Positions 1 to 9,468 are shown, counted from the stretch's first letter. The stretch: DNA of 64,000 nucleotides from Candidatus Rifleibacteriota bacterium (GCA_015232575.1 JADFZL010000001.1:649531-713530), one strand, 5' to 3'. A program made the numbers and translations. The notes: generated by a model not told the origin, from the sequence alone.

Positions 1-305
1 TCACCATGTTTGATTGAAGAATCAAACTTGAATGCCAGCTCAGGAACTTTTCTCAAAGTCAGCACTTTGCGGATTTCGTTCCGCATCATGGCCTTGGCTG
101 AATCAAGCCCTTTCTGGATTTCTTCAACGTTTGCACCTTCAAGAAGAGTGCTGTAGAAAATATGCGCCAGATGAAAATCAGGACTGACCTTAACCGAACA
201 AATATGAATCCCTGCAACTCTCGGATCCTGGACTTTTCTTTGTAATATCAGCGACAATTCACGCTGTATTTGTGATTCGACACGTTCTTTGCGATATGCT
301 GTCAT
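1..305 (-). CDS. rbfA: Ribosome-binding factor A, partial (C-terminus outside window)
   Basis: The first 101 codons are present and the gene runs off the left edge. RbfA is a small KH-like protein that binds the 30S subunit and helps 16S rRNA 5'-end processing and cold adaptation. The translated N-terminus begins MTAYRKERVESQIQREL and continues with the family's typical 'DPR.....V..V..S.D...A..F.S' pattern (DPRVAGIHICSVKVSPDFHLAHIFYS region, broken here by position). The ATG (303-305) overlaps the TGA of the upstream DUF503 gene (302-304) as ATGA, so the two are translationally coupled. Position at the end of rimP-nusA-infB-DUF503 matches the conserved order in many bacteria. Identification rests on sequence and synteny. 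Confidence 0.93.
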   Translation of the reverse strand, partial: MTAYRKERVESQIQRELSLILQRKVQDPRVAGIHICSVKVSPDFHLAHIFYSTLLEGANVEEIQKGLDSAKAMMRNEIRKVLTLRKVPELAFKFDSSIKHG

Positions 306-589
306 AAAAATTCCCATTCACGGTTTATCATTGTGGCCTGATCATGACTTTGAATAATTTCTTCAATTTTAGAACCCATCTGTTCAAGATGAGTTCTGTC
401 ATTCGAAACAATTGCCACGCCGATAACACTTCTCTGCCAGAGGTCGTTATACTCGACTTCGGCAATTGACACACTGAATTTTGCTCTTACTCTGTCCAGC
501 AGGCACCTGAGAACCTGTCTTTTTTCCTTCAGCGTGTGAACTTCGGGAAAATGCAGTTCAAAAGTGCCAGCAGCAATTATCATGGCCAT
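302..589 (-). CDS. DUF503 (YlxP-like) family protein
   Basis: A 95-residue protein with the DUF503 hallmarks: an N-terminal strand, 'HTLKEKRQVL' near residue 18, 'VSIAEVEYNDLWQRSVIG' in the middle and 'VSNDRTHLE' after it. The family is small and cytoplasmic; its biochemical role is not established, but it is repeatedly found between infB and rbfA, implying a link to ribosome maturation. Here it follows infB with a gap of 6 nt and overlaps rbfA by 4 nt. The protein is the usual length for the family and nothing suggests it is broken. Confidence 0.9.
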   Translation of the reverse strand: MAMIIAAGTFELHFPEVHTLKEKRQVLRCLLDRVRAKFSVSIAEVEYNDLWQRSVIGVAIVSNDRTHLEQMGSKIEEIIQSHDQATMINREWEFL

Positions 590-595
590 CTTTTA

Positions 596-3127
596 TCAGA
601 GTTTGCGCTCAATTTCCTTGAGGCAGAATAATTCGATTACGTCTTTTTCCTTGAGATCGTTGTAGTTTGATATTCCGATTCCACATTCATAACCTGCCAT
701 TACCTCGCGAATATCATCTTTAAATCGCTTCAGGGAACAGATCTTTCCTTCGTAGACTTCAACTCCATCGCGAATCAATCTTGCGCTTGCATCACGCTGG
801 ACTTTGCCGTCAATAACAAATGAACCTGCAATAGTGCCTGATCCGGAAAGCTTAAATACTTTTCTGACTTCTGCTCTTCCAATGATCTCTTCTTTATATT
901 CCGGCTCATACATGCCCTTAAGAGCAAGTTTAACAGCATCAATGGCATCATAAATAATTCTGAATACCTTGATTTCAACATTCTCTTTTTCTGCAATAGT
1001 GTCAACGCCCAGTGCAGGTCTCACGTGGAAACCTATTATGATAGCATTTGACGCTGCAGCAAGCATTACATCAGATTCTGTAATTGCCCCGACGCCTGCG
1101 TGAATTGCATTAACTTTAACTTCGGCGGTGCTGAGTCTTTCAAGTGCGTCTTTCAAAGCTCCGGAAGAGCCCTGAACATCGGCTTTAATAATAATATTGA
1201 GATCTTTGACTTTTCCTTCGCTCACGAATTTGAAGAGATCCATGAGTTTGAGTCTGTTTTCTCTGGAAAGTCTTTCTTCGCGCTCTTTCTTAATTCGAAG
1301 AACACTGACATATCTTGCAAATTTGGTACTTTCAACAACCATAAGGTTGTCGCCAACTCTTGGAACTTCGCTCAAGCCCAGCACAGCCACCGGAAAAGAC
1401 GGACCAGCTGACTTCACGCGACTTCCAGAATCGTCAATAAGAGCTTTCACTCTTCCGAAAGAAGTTCCGCAGATAACCGAATCGCCCAGTTCAATTTTAC
1501 CGCTCTGAATAAGAACGGTTGCAATCGGGCCCATTCCCTTGTCAAGTCTGGCTTCGATAATGGTTCCACGTGCAGGCTTATTCGGGTTAGCCTTGAGTTC
1601 CATTATTTCGGCCTGAAGAAGAATCATTTCCTTCAGAGTTTCTATGCCATCACCGGTGTGAGCTGAGACTGGAACCATGATTGTTTTTCCGCCCCAGTCT
1701 TCTGCGATGAGGTTATACGGCATAAGCTGCTGTTTAACTTTTTCAGCGTTGGCAGTAGCTTTGTCCATTTTATTGACTGCAACGATAATGGGAACGCCGG
1801 CAGCCTGTGCGTGGTGAAGTGCTTCAACGGTCTGCGGCTGGACGCCATCGTCAGCGGCAACGACAAGAATTGCGATGTCTGTTACATGTGTTCCCTGTGC
1901 GCGCATTGCGGTAAAAGCCTCGTGGCCGGGAGTATCAAGAAAGGTGATTACGCCCTGGTCGGTTTTTACCTGGTATGCACCAATGTGCTGGGTTATTCCG
2001 CCTACTTCGCCTTCAGCAACTCGTGCATGTCTGATTTTATCAAGTAAAGATGTTTTGCCATGATCAACGTGACCCATAATTGTTACAACCGGAGGTCTTG
2101 GCTTGAGGTCAGAAGCTGAATCAGCAACATCTTCAAATTCAATTACATCGTCTGAAAAAAGAATTTCTTTTCCATATTCACGCCCGATAAGTTCAACCTG
2201 TTCGCGTTCAAGTCGCTGATTCAGGCTGGCGAAAATATTCATTGAAAACAACTTCTTAACTATCTCTACCGGCTCAATTGAGAGGTATTTTCCAAGTTCA
2301 CTGGTCGTAATTTCTGCTGGAACAGTGATTCTGGGAACATCTTCAACTGACGCGTCTTTAAGAATAGCCATTCCGCTTTCAATAACGGAACCCGGCAGGT
2401 CAAGAATTGCTTCGGCCTCTCTCTGCTCTTCCAGGGCTTTTTTCGGAATGCCTGCCCCTGGAATCTTCTTGATCTTTTTCTTTTTCTTCTTGTCTTTTTC
2501 TACATCATCTTTTTTGATGGCGGTTGTTTTAATGATTGTAATGCGCTGATCAACTTCTTCAAGCCCAATAATATCATCGTTGTCTTGTCTGAGAGGTTTC
2601 GGACCTGTTTTTTTCTTCTCTTCCTTCGGAACAGCAATTGTTACTGTCGTGGGAATAACAGGTTTTTTCTGCTGCTGGTTGGAAAACGCTGCATTCTGAC
2701 TTGAATTCTGGTTCAAATGCTGACTTGAAACCTGACTTTGTGCCTGTACAACTGCGATCACTCTTGGTGGTTCTTGTTTTGTTACTTTCATATCCTGCTG
2801 CGCAGTCGGCAGACTGGTTTGCTGCTGTGGAACTGCGGTTGGTAAAGATTTCGGACGCACATCTGAATTCTGCTGAGCGGTTGAATCCGTCCTGGCGCTC
2901 CGGTTTTCTACAGTCTGAGTTGAATGACTGCTCTTGGATAAATTTGCATCAGCTTGAACAGAAACCTGAGTGCCGCCGCCTGATGATTTATCAAGCGCAG
3001 CAAGCATTGCATCACTCACAACGGTGAATGGGTGATCCTTTATCTGGAACCCCAGCTTTTCAAGCTTTGCAACCAGTTCTGTTCTTCCTATCTTGAGTTG
3101 TTTACTAATTTCAAATAATCTTGCCAT
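596..3127 (-). CDS. infB: Translation initiation factor IF-2
   Basis: An 843-residue GTPase that delivers initiator fMet-tRNA to the 30S subunit. Order: IF2N-type N-terminal helix domain ([13 protein letters not shown]), a long Gln/Ser-rich then Lys-rich low-complexity linker to about residue 250, a second IF2N-like segment, the G domain, domain II and the C-terminal domains. G motifs are all visible: GHVDHGKT (352-359), [13 protein letters not shown] and SAHTGDG. The open frame extends 26 codons further upstream, but the ATG at 3127 has GGAGG five bases ahead (3133-3137), so I chose it. It lies 16 nt after nusA. The ylxR and ylxQ genes often found between nusA and infB are absent. Confidence 0.97.
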   Translation of the reverse strand: MARLFEISKQLKIGRTELVAKLEKLGFQIKDHPFTVVSDAMLAALDKSSGGGTQVSVQADANLSKSSHSTQTVENRSARTDSTAQQNSDVRPKSLPTAVPQQQTSLPTAQQDMKVTKQEPPRVIAVVQAQSQVSSQHLNQNSSQNAAFSNQQQKKPVIPTTVTIAVPKEEKKKTGPKPLRQDNDDIIGLEEVDQRITIIKTTAIKKDDVEKDKKKKKKIKKIPGAGIPKKALEEQREAEAILDLPGSVIESGMAILKDASVEDVPRITVPAEITTSELGKYLSIEPVEIVKKLFSMNIFASLNQRLEREQVELIGREYGKEILFSDDVIEFEDVADSASDLKPRPPVVTIMGHVDHGKTSLLDKIRHARVAEGEVGGITQHIGAYQVKTDQGVITFLDTPGHEAFTAMRAQGTHVTDIAILVVAADDGVQPQTVEALHHAQAAGVPIIVAVNKMDKATANAEKVKQQLMPYNLIAEDWGGKTIMVPVSAHTGDGIETLKEMILLQAEIMELKANPNKPARGTIIEARLDKGMGPIATVLIQSGKIELGDSVICGTSFGRVKALIDDSGSRVKSAGPSFPVAVLGLSEVPRVGDNLMVVESTKFARYVSVLRIKKEREERLSRENRLKLMDLFKFVSEGKVKDLNIIIKADVQGSSGALKDALERLSTAEVKVNAIHAGVGAITESDVMLAAASNAIIIGFHVRPALGVDTIAEKENVEIKVFRIIYDAIDAVKLALKGMYEPEYKEEIIGRAEVRKVFKLSGSGTIAGSFVIDGKVQRDASARLIRDGVEVYEGKICSLKRFKDDIREVMAGYECGIGISNYNDLKEKDVIELFCLKEIERKL

Positions 3128-3143
3128 CTTAACCTCCGCCTTT

Positions 3144-4235
3144 TCAGTTTTCCGCTGATGCTCTGGGGGCGGCTTCATCCAGTTCCTTCTCGGTCTTGAT
3201 ATCAATTTTGATCCCGGTCAGTCTGGAGGCAAGTTTAACATTCTGCCCTTCTTTGCCTATTGCAAGAGATTGCTGAGAGGGAGAAACGACCACCACAGCC
3301 AATTTATTATCATCCGCCATATTCACACTGATTATTTTCGCCGGATTCAGTGCGTTTGTGATATATTCCACCGGATTGGAACTGTACTTTACGATGTCGA
3401 TTCTCTCACCATTCAATTCTTCGATTATGCCTTTGATTCTGCTTCCTTTCAAACCAACACACGCACCGACCGGATCAATCTTCTGATCGTTGCTTGCAAC
3501 CGCTATTTTTACACGTGAACCAGGATCTCTGGCAACGCTTTTTATCTCAACAATTTTTTCCTGAATTTCAGGAACAGCACCCTCGAACAGCCTTTCTATA
3601 AAAAGAGGACTGCTTCTTGATAAAATAAACTGGGCACCTTTTGGAGCACCCTTCTGAGTTGGATCGGCATCTTTTACTATGCATCTTATACGGTCATTGG
3701 GGCGGAAGTTTTCACCAGGAATCTGTTCCTTCTGGGGAAGCGGGGCTTCTGCTTTTTTAAATTCAACATAGATTACCCCTCTCTCAACGCGCAAAACCTT
3801 CCCGGAAATAATCTGTCCGATTTTTTCACGAAAATCACGCAGAAGAAGCATCTTTTCTGCTTCTTTGAGCTTCTGGGTTACAATCTGCCTTGCAGCCTGT
3901 GCAGCAATTCGCCCAAACTGGGAGTCGTCCGGGGTGACGTCTTCGTCAACCAGATCTCCAATCTGTGCGTTTTCCTTATAATAAGAAGCTTCAGAAACCG
4001 GACATTGCCTGTCGGCATCCGTAAAATCGTCATCAGCTACAACGTTAAGTATAGCCTTCACTATAAAACTACCGGTTTTCTTATCAACTTCAACCTTAAT
4101 GTCTTTCTTCGTTGCAAACTTTTTCTTATATGCAATCGTAAGAGCTTCTTCTATAGCTTCCTGCAAGACACTCTCAGGAATATTTTTCTCATCTGCCAAC
4201 TCTTTCAGAGCCTGAAAAAAATTCATGACAGCCAT
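3144..4235 (-). CDS. nusA: Transcription termination/antitermination factor NusA
   Basis: A 363-residue RNA-polymerase-associated factor acting in pausing, termination and antitermination. The N-terminal domain ('FFQALKELADEKNIPESVLQEAIEEAL') is followed by an S1 domain near residues 130-200 and two KH domains, seen as 'GACVGLKGSRIKGIIEELNGE' and 'SLAIGKEGQNVKLASRLTG'. There are no acidic C-terminal repeats, as usual outside the gamma-proteobacteria. An open frame reaches 4298, but the ATG at 4235 has GGAGG directly ahead (4240-4244) and gives the conventional start; a second Met three codons later is possible. It follows rimP by 13 nt. Confidence 0.96.
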   Translation of the reverse strand: MAVMNFFQALKELADEKNIPESVLQEAIEEALTIAYKKKFATKKDIKVEVDKKTGSFIVKAILNVVADDDFTDADRQCPVSEASYYKENAQIGDLVDEDVTPDDSQFGRIAAQAARQIVTQKLKEAEKMLLLRDFREKIGQIISGKVLRVERGVIYVEFKKAEAPLPQKEQIPGENFRPNDRIRCIVKDADPTQKGAPKGAQFILSRSSPLFIERLFEGAVPEIQEKIVEIKSVARDPGSRVKIAVASNDQKIDPVGACVGLKGSRIKGIIEELNGERIDIVKYSSNPVEYITNALNPAKIISVNMADDNKLAVVVVSPSQQSLAIGKEGQNVKLASRLTGIKIDIKTEKELDEAAPRASAEN

Positions 4236-4248
4236 ACTTCCTCCCGCG

Positions 4249-4737
4249 TTAACCCTGAACCTTCCTGGGGAACTCCAGGACAGCTCGTGCTTCTTCAATT
4301 TCAGACAAAAGAACCTCTCTGGTTCCCTTTTCCGTTAAAACAACAACCCGATCAGGATAATATTCCTGTAACCTGGCATTAAAAACTTTATGTTTTGAAC
4401 CTTCTTCTGATGAGCGCATAGTCCACTTGACAAGCTTACCAACCATTCTCTGAAAATCTACTTCTCTTTTCAGAACACGCTCAACACCCGGAGAAGAAAC
4501 CTCAAGGTAATACTGGCGATGAATCAAATCTTCCTCATCAAGCCAGCAGCTTAATGAACGGGAAACCCGTTCACAATCAGCAATATTTATACCCTCGGGC
4601 TTATCAATAAACACCTGAAGCATTAAACGCTTCGAAACAGATCTCATTACAACATCATATATTTCATATTGCCCACCAAAGGTCGTCTCAATAAAGCTTT
4701 TCACTTTATCAGTAACACCATCTGGAGCAAAACTCAT
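4249..4737 (-). CDS. rimP: Ribosome maturation factor RimP
   Basis: A 162-residue cytoplasmic protein required for 30S subunit maturation, first gene of the rimP-nusA-infB operon. Diagnostic segments are 'RLMLQVFIDKPEGINIADCERVSR' and 'YYLEVSSPGVERVLK', the latter being the RimP signature 'LEVSSPG..R.L'. AAGGAGA lies about 8 nt before the ATG. Length is typical. Divergent upstream DNA (4738-5195) must carry the operon promoter, although I could not assign one with confidence. Confidence 0.95.
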   Translation of the reverse strand: MSFAPDGVTDKVKSFIETTFGGQYEIYDVVMRSVSKRLMLQVFIDKPEGINIADCERVSRSLSCWLDEEDLIHRQYYLEVSSPGVERVLKREVDFQRMVGKLVKWTMRSSEEGSKHKVFNARLQEYYPDRVVVLTEKGTREVLLSEIEEARAVLEFPRKVQG

Positions 4738-4956
4738 TGTAACAATCTCCTTATTTCACCAACAAAAAAAGGCGCCTGCGGCACCTCGATTGTTTATCGA
4801 CACCAATTCATACAGCCACGCCATTTTATCACGTACTTATACTTAAATCAAGTAATTTAATCAGGAATTTAATCAGAGCAAACGTATAGTTTTTCTGACA
4901 GCGGATTATACTTGCAAAAAAAGTGAAAGTTGATTTTTCATAAAAAAAACAAATAG

Positions 4957-4975
4957 AAGCGGCTTCCAGCCGCTT
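4957..4975. repeat. Short GC hairpin, 'gcggcttccagccgc' family, left half
   Basis: AAGCGGC/GCCGCTT arms around TTCCA. The same hairpin, joined to the partner hairpin of 5139-5163, recurs intact at 52513-52562 and in degenerate form at 46120-46169. Here the two halves are separated by the TCATTTCGACCGAA repeat, as if that element had inserted between them. Confidence 0.7.
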
Positions 4976-5012
4976 AGTAAAGCAAATCTTAATAGATGAG
5001 TCATTAAACTAT

Positions 5013-5075
5013 GTCATTTCGACCGAAGAAAGAAATCTCTTTTATATCAAATCTCTCACATTCGTTCGAGATAAC
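5013..5075. repeat. Interspersed inverted repeat (TCATTTCGACCGAA family), copy 1
   Basis: Begins GTCATTTCGACCGAAG and ends TTCGTTCGAGATAAC, near-complementary ends of an imperfect palindrome. An AT-rich tail (to about 5135) resembles the tail of the copy at 39742-39860. Other copies are at 7514-7597 (half, reversed), 28455-28483 (half), 37805-37866, 39742-39805 and 46231-46324. Confidence 0.8.
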
Positions 5076-5138
5076 AACTTATCCCAAAGTTAACACGCAG
5101 ATTTGCTCCATTATTTAAGTTTTTGCGCACTTAGGGAA

Positions 5139-5163
5139 AACGCGGCAAGATGCCGCGTCTACG
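5139..5163. repeat. Short GC hairpin, 'cgcggcaagatgccgcg' family, right half
   Basis: CGCGGCA/TGCCGCG arms around AGA, followed by TCTAC. The same sequence is at 52541-52562 and, mutated, at 46146-46167. Confidence 0.7.
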
Positions 5164-5195
5164 ATTTTTCCCGAATTAATTGATAGATAAACCCA

Positions 5196-5906
5196 CTACT
5201 TGTTTGATTTCGGATCTTTATTATCGTCTTCAAGATTTTCCAGAGAGAGCTTTTTAAATGTAACAAACGGCGGCTGATCAGCTCCGCCTGGCGACACTTC
5301 TACCAAGCCTTTCGGGAGGTCTTCCAAAACCATATAAATTCTGTATTCACCGTTTATTGAATTCGAAGAGTCATTTTGATTTCCCTGGGCACCCTCTGAT
5401 TTAATAATTAGTTTTCCGTCCGCAATAATGTTTTTTCCGTCTGGAACGGAAAGTTTAAATGAAAAATGTCCTTCCGGTAGAACTATTCCTTCTTTATATG
5501 GCACATCAGGCATTACATCAGCATGAAAGTTATTCAAGTCAAGATCAACAGGCTTGAGAACTTTTACCATACCACTCATCGTAACAACTCCCCCTATTGC
5601 ATATTCAGGCTTTCTGGGAGGTCCAGGCTTATCTACATCAGGGTTTTTCCAAACTTGATCAATTTTATGAAGAAAAACTCTTATCGGAGTAGCTCTTTCC
5701 AGGGAATTATCCTTGAAAGCAAAACCCAGCATGTTAATTATTGTACCAGAAGCACTCCCCTGAGTTTCTGGAAAAAGTGTCGCCCCGAATGCAGGTTTAT
5801 TCGGACAGTTTTTTCTTTTGCATCCAGCTTTTGACGAGCCAGCACCCTGAGCAAAAACCTGCAAAGTAACAAAAACAAACAACAACAACACAAGAACCTT
5901 TTTCAT
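5196..5906 (-). CDS. Exported protein of unknown function
   Basis: A 236-residue protein with a clear signal peptide (MKKVLVLLLFVFVTLQVFAQ, cleavage expected after AQ). The mature part starts with a short Cys pair (CKRKNC) and continues as a mainly beta, soluble-looking domain with no motif I recognise. The ATG at 5906 has AGGAGGG four bases ahead; the frame is open for 19 further codons upstream but without an SD. It is monocistronic: the flanking genes are separated by several hundred bases. Periplasmic or secreted location is inferred from the signal peptide only. Confidence 0.8.
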   Translation of the reverse strand: MKKVLVLLLFVFVTLQVFAQGAGSSKAGCKRKNCPNKPAFGATLFPETQGSASGTIINMLGFAFKDNSLERATPIRVFLHKIDQVWKNPDVDKPGPPRKPEYAIGGVVTMSGMVKVLKPVDLDLNNFHADVMPDVPYKEGIVLPEGHFSFKLSVPDGKNIIADGKLIIKSEGAQGNQNDSSNSINGEYRIYMVLEDLPKGLVEVSPGGADQPPFVTFKKLSLENLEDDNKDPKSNK

Positions 5907-6082
5907 AATTCCCTCCTGTAATTTATTTCCCCTAAAATCGAACCAATTCAACCAAACTATCACATCTTCTCAAGGCATGACATCGCTGCGCTCACCCTAA
6001 GCACCTGAAAGCCGATTTTACTTTTTCTTTCGCTATTTATTGAGCAGATTTGTATTTATTTTTCTTTTTCTAAAATGATAAA

Positions 6083-6148
6083 TTCCGTGTTCTTCCGTGT
6101 CTTTCCGTGGTTAAAAAATCTTTCAATTTTTGCTCTTTCCGTGGTTTC
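6083..6148. repeat. 10-bp periodic 'ttccgtg' tandem
   Basis: TTCCGTG occurs three times at exact 10-bp spacing (6083, 6093, 6103) and once more near 6137, in the gap between the exported-protein gene and the delta-subunit gene. It resembles a simple intergenic repeat; no function can be read from it. Confidence 0.5.
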
Positions 6149-7330
6149 TCAGTTAAAACCCATACTGCCGGTTTTTTTCCCTGTTTTCATAACCGGATTG
6201 ATCAAATCGACAAGAAATTCCTGCAACGCAAGAAGATGTGAAGGAATTGATGTCTTCAATGCAGCATCCATTTCAAGAATTTTAGGCCAGATTTCGCGCA
6301 ATTCAGAATGCCTGTAATTGATCGCAAAAGCCATGTTCGAAACAGCGTTCGGAGCACCGAAAGCCATTGTTTCCTTTATCAGGTCAGGCCACTCAGAAGC
6401 CGCTGTCTGAATTGCTGTAACCAGATTTTTTTTCTCGGAATTTGATTTAAAATCTGATTTTCCGCTTAGTGCAAGTATTTTTTTCATTGATGATACAACT
6501 TCAGAAAATAGATCTGGCCTGTCGAAACATAAGTCATGAAACAATCTGTAATCACGCAGAGTCTTCTGAATCATGAACCATGTCTTTTGTACCGGTTCGC
6601 CTTTATCTGTTATGTTTTCAATAATTTCAAGCGCTGAACCAAGCTCGCGCCGGCCTATTGCGTTAAGAAGATCAAAAATGCTTTCTTCACGAATGTATGA
6701 AACATTCGCCGCAACTATTTTTTCTTCGATTATTCCATTTTTTCCAACTGTAATTGCCAGCTTTCGCAGTTCCTGATAAATCAGCCGCAGATCATCGCCA
6801 GTTTTATGCAATAAAAGATCTGTAGCACCCGGTGTTATACGTGCACCGAATTCTGCAGCAGACTTCTGAACCCAGCCTGGCATCTGATTCGCAAACGGAG
6901 CCCAGAAATCAATTTTTTCTGCACTCTCAGAAAGTGCTTTAACAGACTCGGCTGTGACAGGCTGAGCAGTTACTCCGATGAAAACATGAATATCCTGAGC
7001 AAAATATGGTGAAAGAATTGTCGAATAGACTGATTTCCTGTTGGCAACAGTAAGAGAATCAAAGTTTGAAAGGTAGAATAACCTCGGATCTTCAGAAAAA
7101 CAGAATCCTGTCGTCTTATCGATGAAATCTTCAGCATCAGCAAGTGAAAAATCAATGCGGAAAACATTTTCGCTGCGTTCATCAGGCCGGACAAGCGCCA
7201 GAATAGCCTTCTCAAACATGCGCTCTTTCAGGAAATCCTCACGCCCAGCAAAGACAGAAATCTTCTTCGCCAGAGCACCGCCTTTTAACTGCTCTTCAAA
7301 AGCCGCAATATCCAATCTAAGCGCCCCCAC
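6149..7330 (-). CDS. holA: DNA polymerase III delta subunit
   Basis: A 393-residue clamp-loader subunit, somewhat longer than the usual 330-350. Family features: N-terminal 'FAGREDFLKERMFEKAI' (the 'G.E.FL..E' segment), 'PRLFYLSNFDSL' followed by 'VFIGVTAQ', 'LLLHKTGDDLRLIYQELRKLAI' (the 'G.DL....NELEKL' helix), then 'SIFDLLNAIGRRELGSALEIIENI' and the C-terminal collar helices. Delta opens the beta sliding clamp. The chosen start is a GTG (7330) with only a weak SD; nearby alternatives would change a few residues. Single gene with repeats on both sides. Confidence 0.88.
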   Translation of the reverse strand: MGALRLDIAAFEEQLKGGALAKKISVFAGREDFLKERMFEKAILALVRPDERSENVFRIDFSLADAEDFIDKTTGFCFSEDPRLFYLSNFDSLTVANRKSVYSTILSPYFAQDIHVFIGVTAQPVTAESVKALSESAEKIDFWAPFANQMPGWVQKSAAEFGARITPGATDLLLHKTGDDLRLIYQELRKLAITVGKNGIIEEKIVAANVSYIREESIFDLLNAIGRRELGSALEIIENITDKGEPVQKTWFMIQKTLRDYRLFHDLCFDRPDLFSEVVSSMKKILALSGKSDFKSNSEKKNLVTAIQTAASEWPDLIKETMAFGAPNAVSNMAFAINYRHSELREIWPKILEMDAALKTSIPSHLLALQEFLVDLINPVMKTGKKTGSMGFN

Positions 7331-7513
7331 TTTACCAATCTAACTAGCACCGAAGCCAGATCAATGAAATCTTTCCCACTGCCACATACTAGAATTTTAT
7401 ACAACATCAATAATCAAATGTCCAGAAGCTTTTTCATAAAAATCATCTCCATTCAGCAAAAACTGAAAACTACCATTAAATGCACCTGTTACAAAATTCA
7501 AATTACTCAGTAT

Positions 7514-7597
7514 GCAAAATCTTAAATAGGGTGACCAATAGGCATATTAACTTTTGGGTGGGCTGTCATCTCGAACGAATGTGAGAGATCTCATGAC
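7514..7597. repeat. Interspersed inverted repeat family, half copy, reversed
   Basis: Contains GTCATCTCGAACGAATGTGA (from 7565), the reverse complement of the right end of the copy at 39742. It is preceded by 'gcaaaatctta' and 'cttttgggtgggct', which match the AT-rich tail at 39806-39860 on the opposite strand. The left end of the element is missing. Confidence 0.7.
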
Positions 7598-7750
7598 ATT
7601 GTTTAAAGAACCACTAATTAAGATTTGCGTCAATCAGCAACATTTTTTTTCTTTGCGAATCTGTTAATACGCAAAAGTTTACATATACTGAACAAAATTT
7701 TATGTTTTTGTGCAGTGTAGTGCAAATTGAAAATATGGTTCTTGCGGTAA

Positions 7751-7795
7751 AAACAAATCGCAGATGCAGCAGGCGGCTGCATCTGCGATTTGTTT
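7751..7795 (-). terminator. Strong intrinsic terminator of the M18 aminopeptidase gene
   Basis: A perfect 20-bp inverted repeat (7751-7770 against 7776-7795) with a 5-nt loop, located 46 bp past the stop of the minus-strand peptidase gene. The outer arms are A/T-rich, so transcription from the right ends in a U-run. Confidence 0.85.
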
Positions 7796-7841
7796 TAAAT
7801 TATTTTGAATAGAACTCTTTCGTAACTTCTTTAAGTTAAAT

Positions 7842-9338
7842 TCAACAGTCTTTCTCAAAAAAAGCTTTGTACGCTTCTATCGAATAATGGTAATCTACTT
7901 TGGAGGCTACTTCGAACGGTGAATGCAATCCAAGTACCGGAACATCCAGATCGAGCACGTGCATGTTCAACTGAGCAAGATATTTTGCAACAGTTCCGCC
8001 GCCGCCTTCGTCTACTTTACCCATTTCGCCGAACTGATAAGGAATCTTTTCCCCGACAAGAATTTTTCTTATCCTTGCCATCATTTCCATTTCAGCTTCA
8101 TGCGCGTTGTATTTTCCACCCGACCCGGTGAATTTGCAGATCCAGATGCCATTGCCTAAAAAGCCTGCATTTGTAGTGTCGTAAGCGCCTTCAAAGTTGG
8201 GCTCTACAGCAGCATTTGTGTCAGCTGAAAGAACCATGGTCTCTGAAATAGATTTTCTCATGGTTGAGTAGTCGGCTTTTTCACCAGTGGCTTCAAGCAT
8301 TCTAAGGTAGAAATCTGAAATCATCATCGACTGAGCGCCATTTGCACCAGCGGATCCAATTTCTTCCTTGTCAAAAAACATTGCCACAGCGGTGTAAACG
8401 GGCTTTTTAATAGTAGTAATTGCTTCGTATCCGCCCATTACACAGATTTTGTCGTCATGGCCGAAAGCACCGATCATGCTGGAATCAAATCCGACGTATC
8501 TGGCTTTGAAAGCCGGAACAACTGATATTTCTGACCAGGCAAGATCTTCCTCTTCGAGACCATAATTTTTGAAAAGATATTCAATTACAACTCTTTTTAC
8601 CTTTTCGTCAGCTTTTGGTGACGATTTCGCATCTTTTGAATCAGCGGCATCTTTTCCAGTCTTAGCTGCTTCTTCGGCCTTCTTATCAGCCTTTTTCGGA
8701 CGACTTGCAGCAAGAACTGTCAGTTCTTCGCCTTTGAAAACTTCGGTAGCTTTTCTGTCGTTCTGAATTTTGTGTGAAAGATGTGGAGCTATATCTGTAA
8801 TTGTGAACACCGGATCAGTGTCTTTTTCACCAATCGCAAAGGTAAACACTTTTCCGTCTTTTGTACAAGTAGATCCGTGTATGGCAAGCGGAATAGCTGC
8901 CCACTGGAATTTCTTGACACCGCCATAATAATGTGTTTTCAGCAATGCAAGTCCATGTTTTTCATATACTGGAAGCGCCTTCAGGTCGAGGTGCGGTACA
9001 TCATGATGAGCTGCAACAATGCGCATTCCTTCGGCAACCGGCTTCGATCCGATAACAGCCATCGCCATTGCTCTGTTTTTTGTAATCCAGTATACTTTAG
9101 CGCCTGGTTTCAATTTTCCAGAAACTTCGGAAAGATTTTTAAAACCGTTCTTCTTTGCTTCTGATTCAAAATGGATAATTGTTTCACGCTCAGTCTTACA
9201 TTTGTTCAAAAATTCAACGTATCTTGCACAACGGGCTTCTAAAAGCGCCTCAGATTCAGCAGGAAGTTCATCCCATGCACAAACCTTCTTATAATTTTTC
9301 GGCATAACTTCCGCCTCAGTCTTAGGTTTAGTCTTCAT
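7842..9338 (-). CDS. M18 family aminopeptidase
   Basis: A 498-residue zinc aminopeptidase of the aspartyl-aminopeptidase type, cytoplasmic, cleaving N-terminal residues from peptides. The metal-binding motifs are in order: 'AAHHDVPHLDLK' near residue 110, 'FDKEEIGSAG', 'LSADTNAAVEPN' and C-terminal 'LGLHSPFEVASK'. A Lys/Ala/Asp-rich low-complexity insert of about 35 residues lies before residue 255. Two ATGs sit six bases apart; AAAGGA abuts the first and is 6 nt from the second (9338), so I chose the second. The gene is alone between terminator 7751-7795 and the glycan block. Confidence 0.92.
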   Translation of the reverse strand: MKTKPKTEAEVMPKNYKKVCAWDELPAESEALLEARCARYVEFLNKCKTERETIIHFESEAKKNGFKNLSEVSGKLKPGAKVYWITKNRAMAMAVIGSKPVAEGMRIVAAHHDVPHLDLKALPVYEKHGLALLKTHYYGGVKKFQWAAIPLAIHGSTCTKDGKVFTFAIGEKDTDPVFTITDIAPHLSHKIQNDRKATEVFKGEELTVLAASRPKKADKKAEEAAKTGKDAADSKDAKSSPKADEKVKRVVIEYLFKNYGLEEEDLAWSEISVVPAFKARYVGFDSSMIGAFGHDDKICVMGGYEAITTIKKPVYTAVAMFFDKEEIGSAGANGAQSMMISDFYLRMLEATGEKADYSTMRKSISETMVLSADTNAAVEPNFEGAYDTTNAGFLGNGIWICKFTGSGGKYNAHEAEMEMMARIRKILVGEKIPYQFGEMGKVDEGGGGTVAKYLAQLNMHVLDLDVPVLGLHSPFEVASKVDYHYSIEAYKAFFEKDC

Positions 9339-9468
9339 GTCCATTCCTTTCGTATTTTATCTTTCTATCTAAACACAATGGTACTTTATCATAACTTTTA
9401 GACAGAAAATATTCAAATATTTTTTTGAATTCTCATACAAAATCGTATCCATCTCAATAATTAAATCC

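Larger units (their letters stand above)
4738..5195. other. Gene-free stretch upstream of rimP with interspersed repeats
   Basis: No supported coding frame. It contains the promoter region of rimP (right next to 4737) and, further on, a copy of the TCATTTCGACCGAA inverted repeat (5013-5075) with its AT-rich tail, framed by two short GC hairpins (4957-4975 and 5139-5163) that recur elsewhere in the window. Confidence 0.6.
7331..7841. other. Gene-free stretch between holA and the M18 peptidase gene
   Basis: No coding frame that I can support. It holds the holA promoter region, a half copy of the TCATTTCGACCGAA repeat in reverse orientation (7514-7597), and the terminator of the M18 peptidase gene (7751-7795). 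Confidence 0.6.

Noticed and set aside
1811..2063. Plus-strand frames inside infB, and many similar antisense frames in other genes
   Set aside because: They overlap conserved genes fully, lack SDs and have no family features.
3128..3205. 26-codon N-terminal extension of infB
   Set aside because: No SD upstream of the farther start, whereas GGAGG precedes the ATG at 3127 and the protein then begins with the normal IF2N domain.
7751..7795. 20-bp palindrome considered as an operator
   Set aside because: Its place 46 bp after a stop codon, 5-nt loop and T-rich flank fit an intrinsic terminator better.
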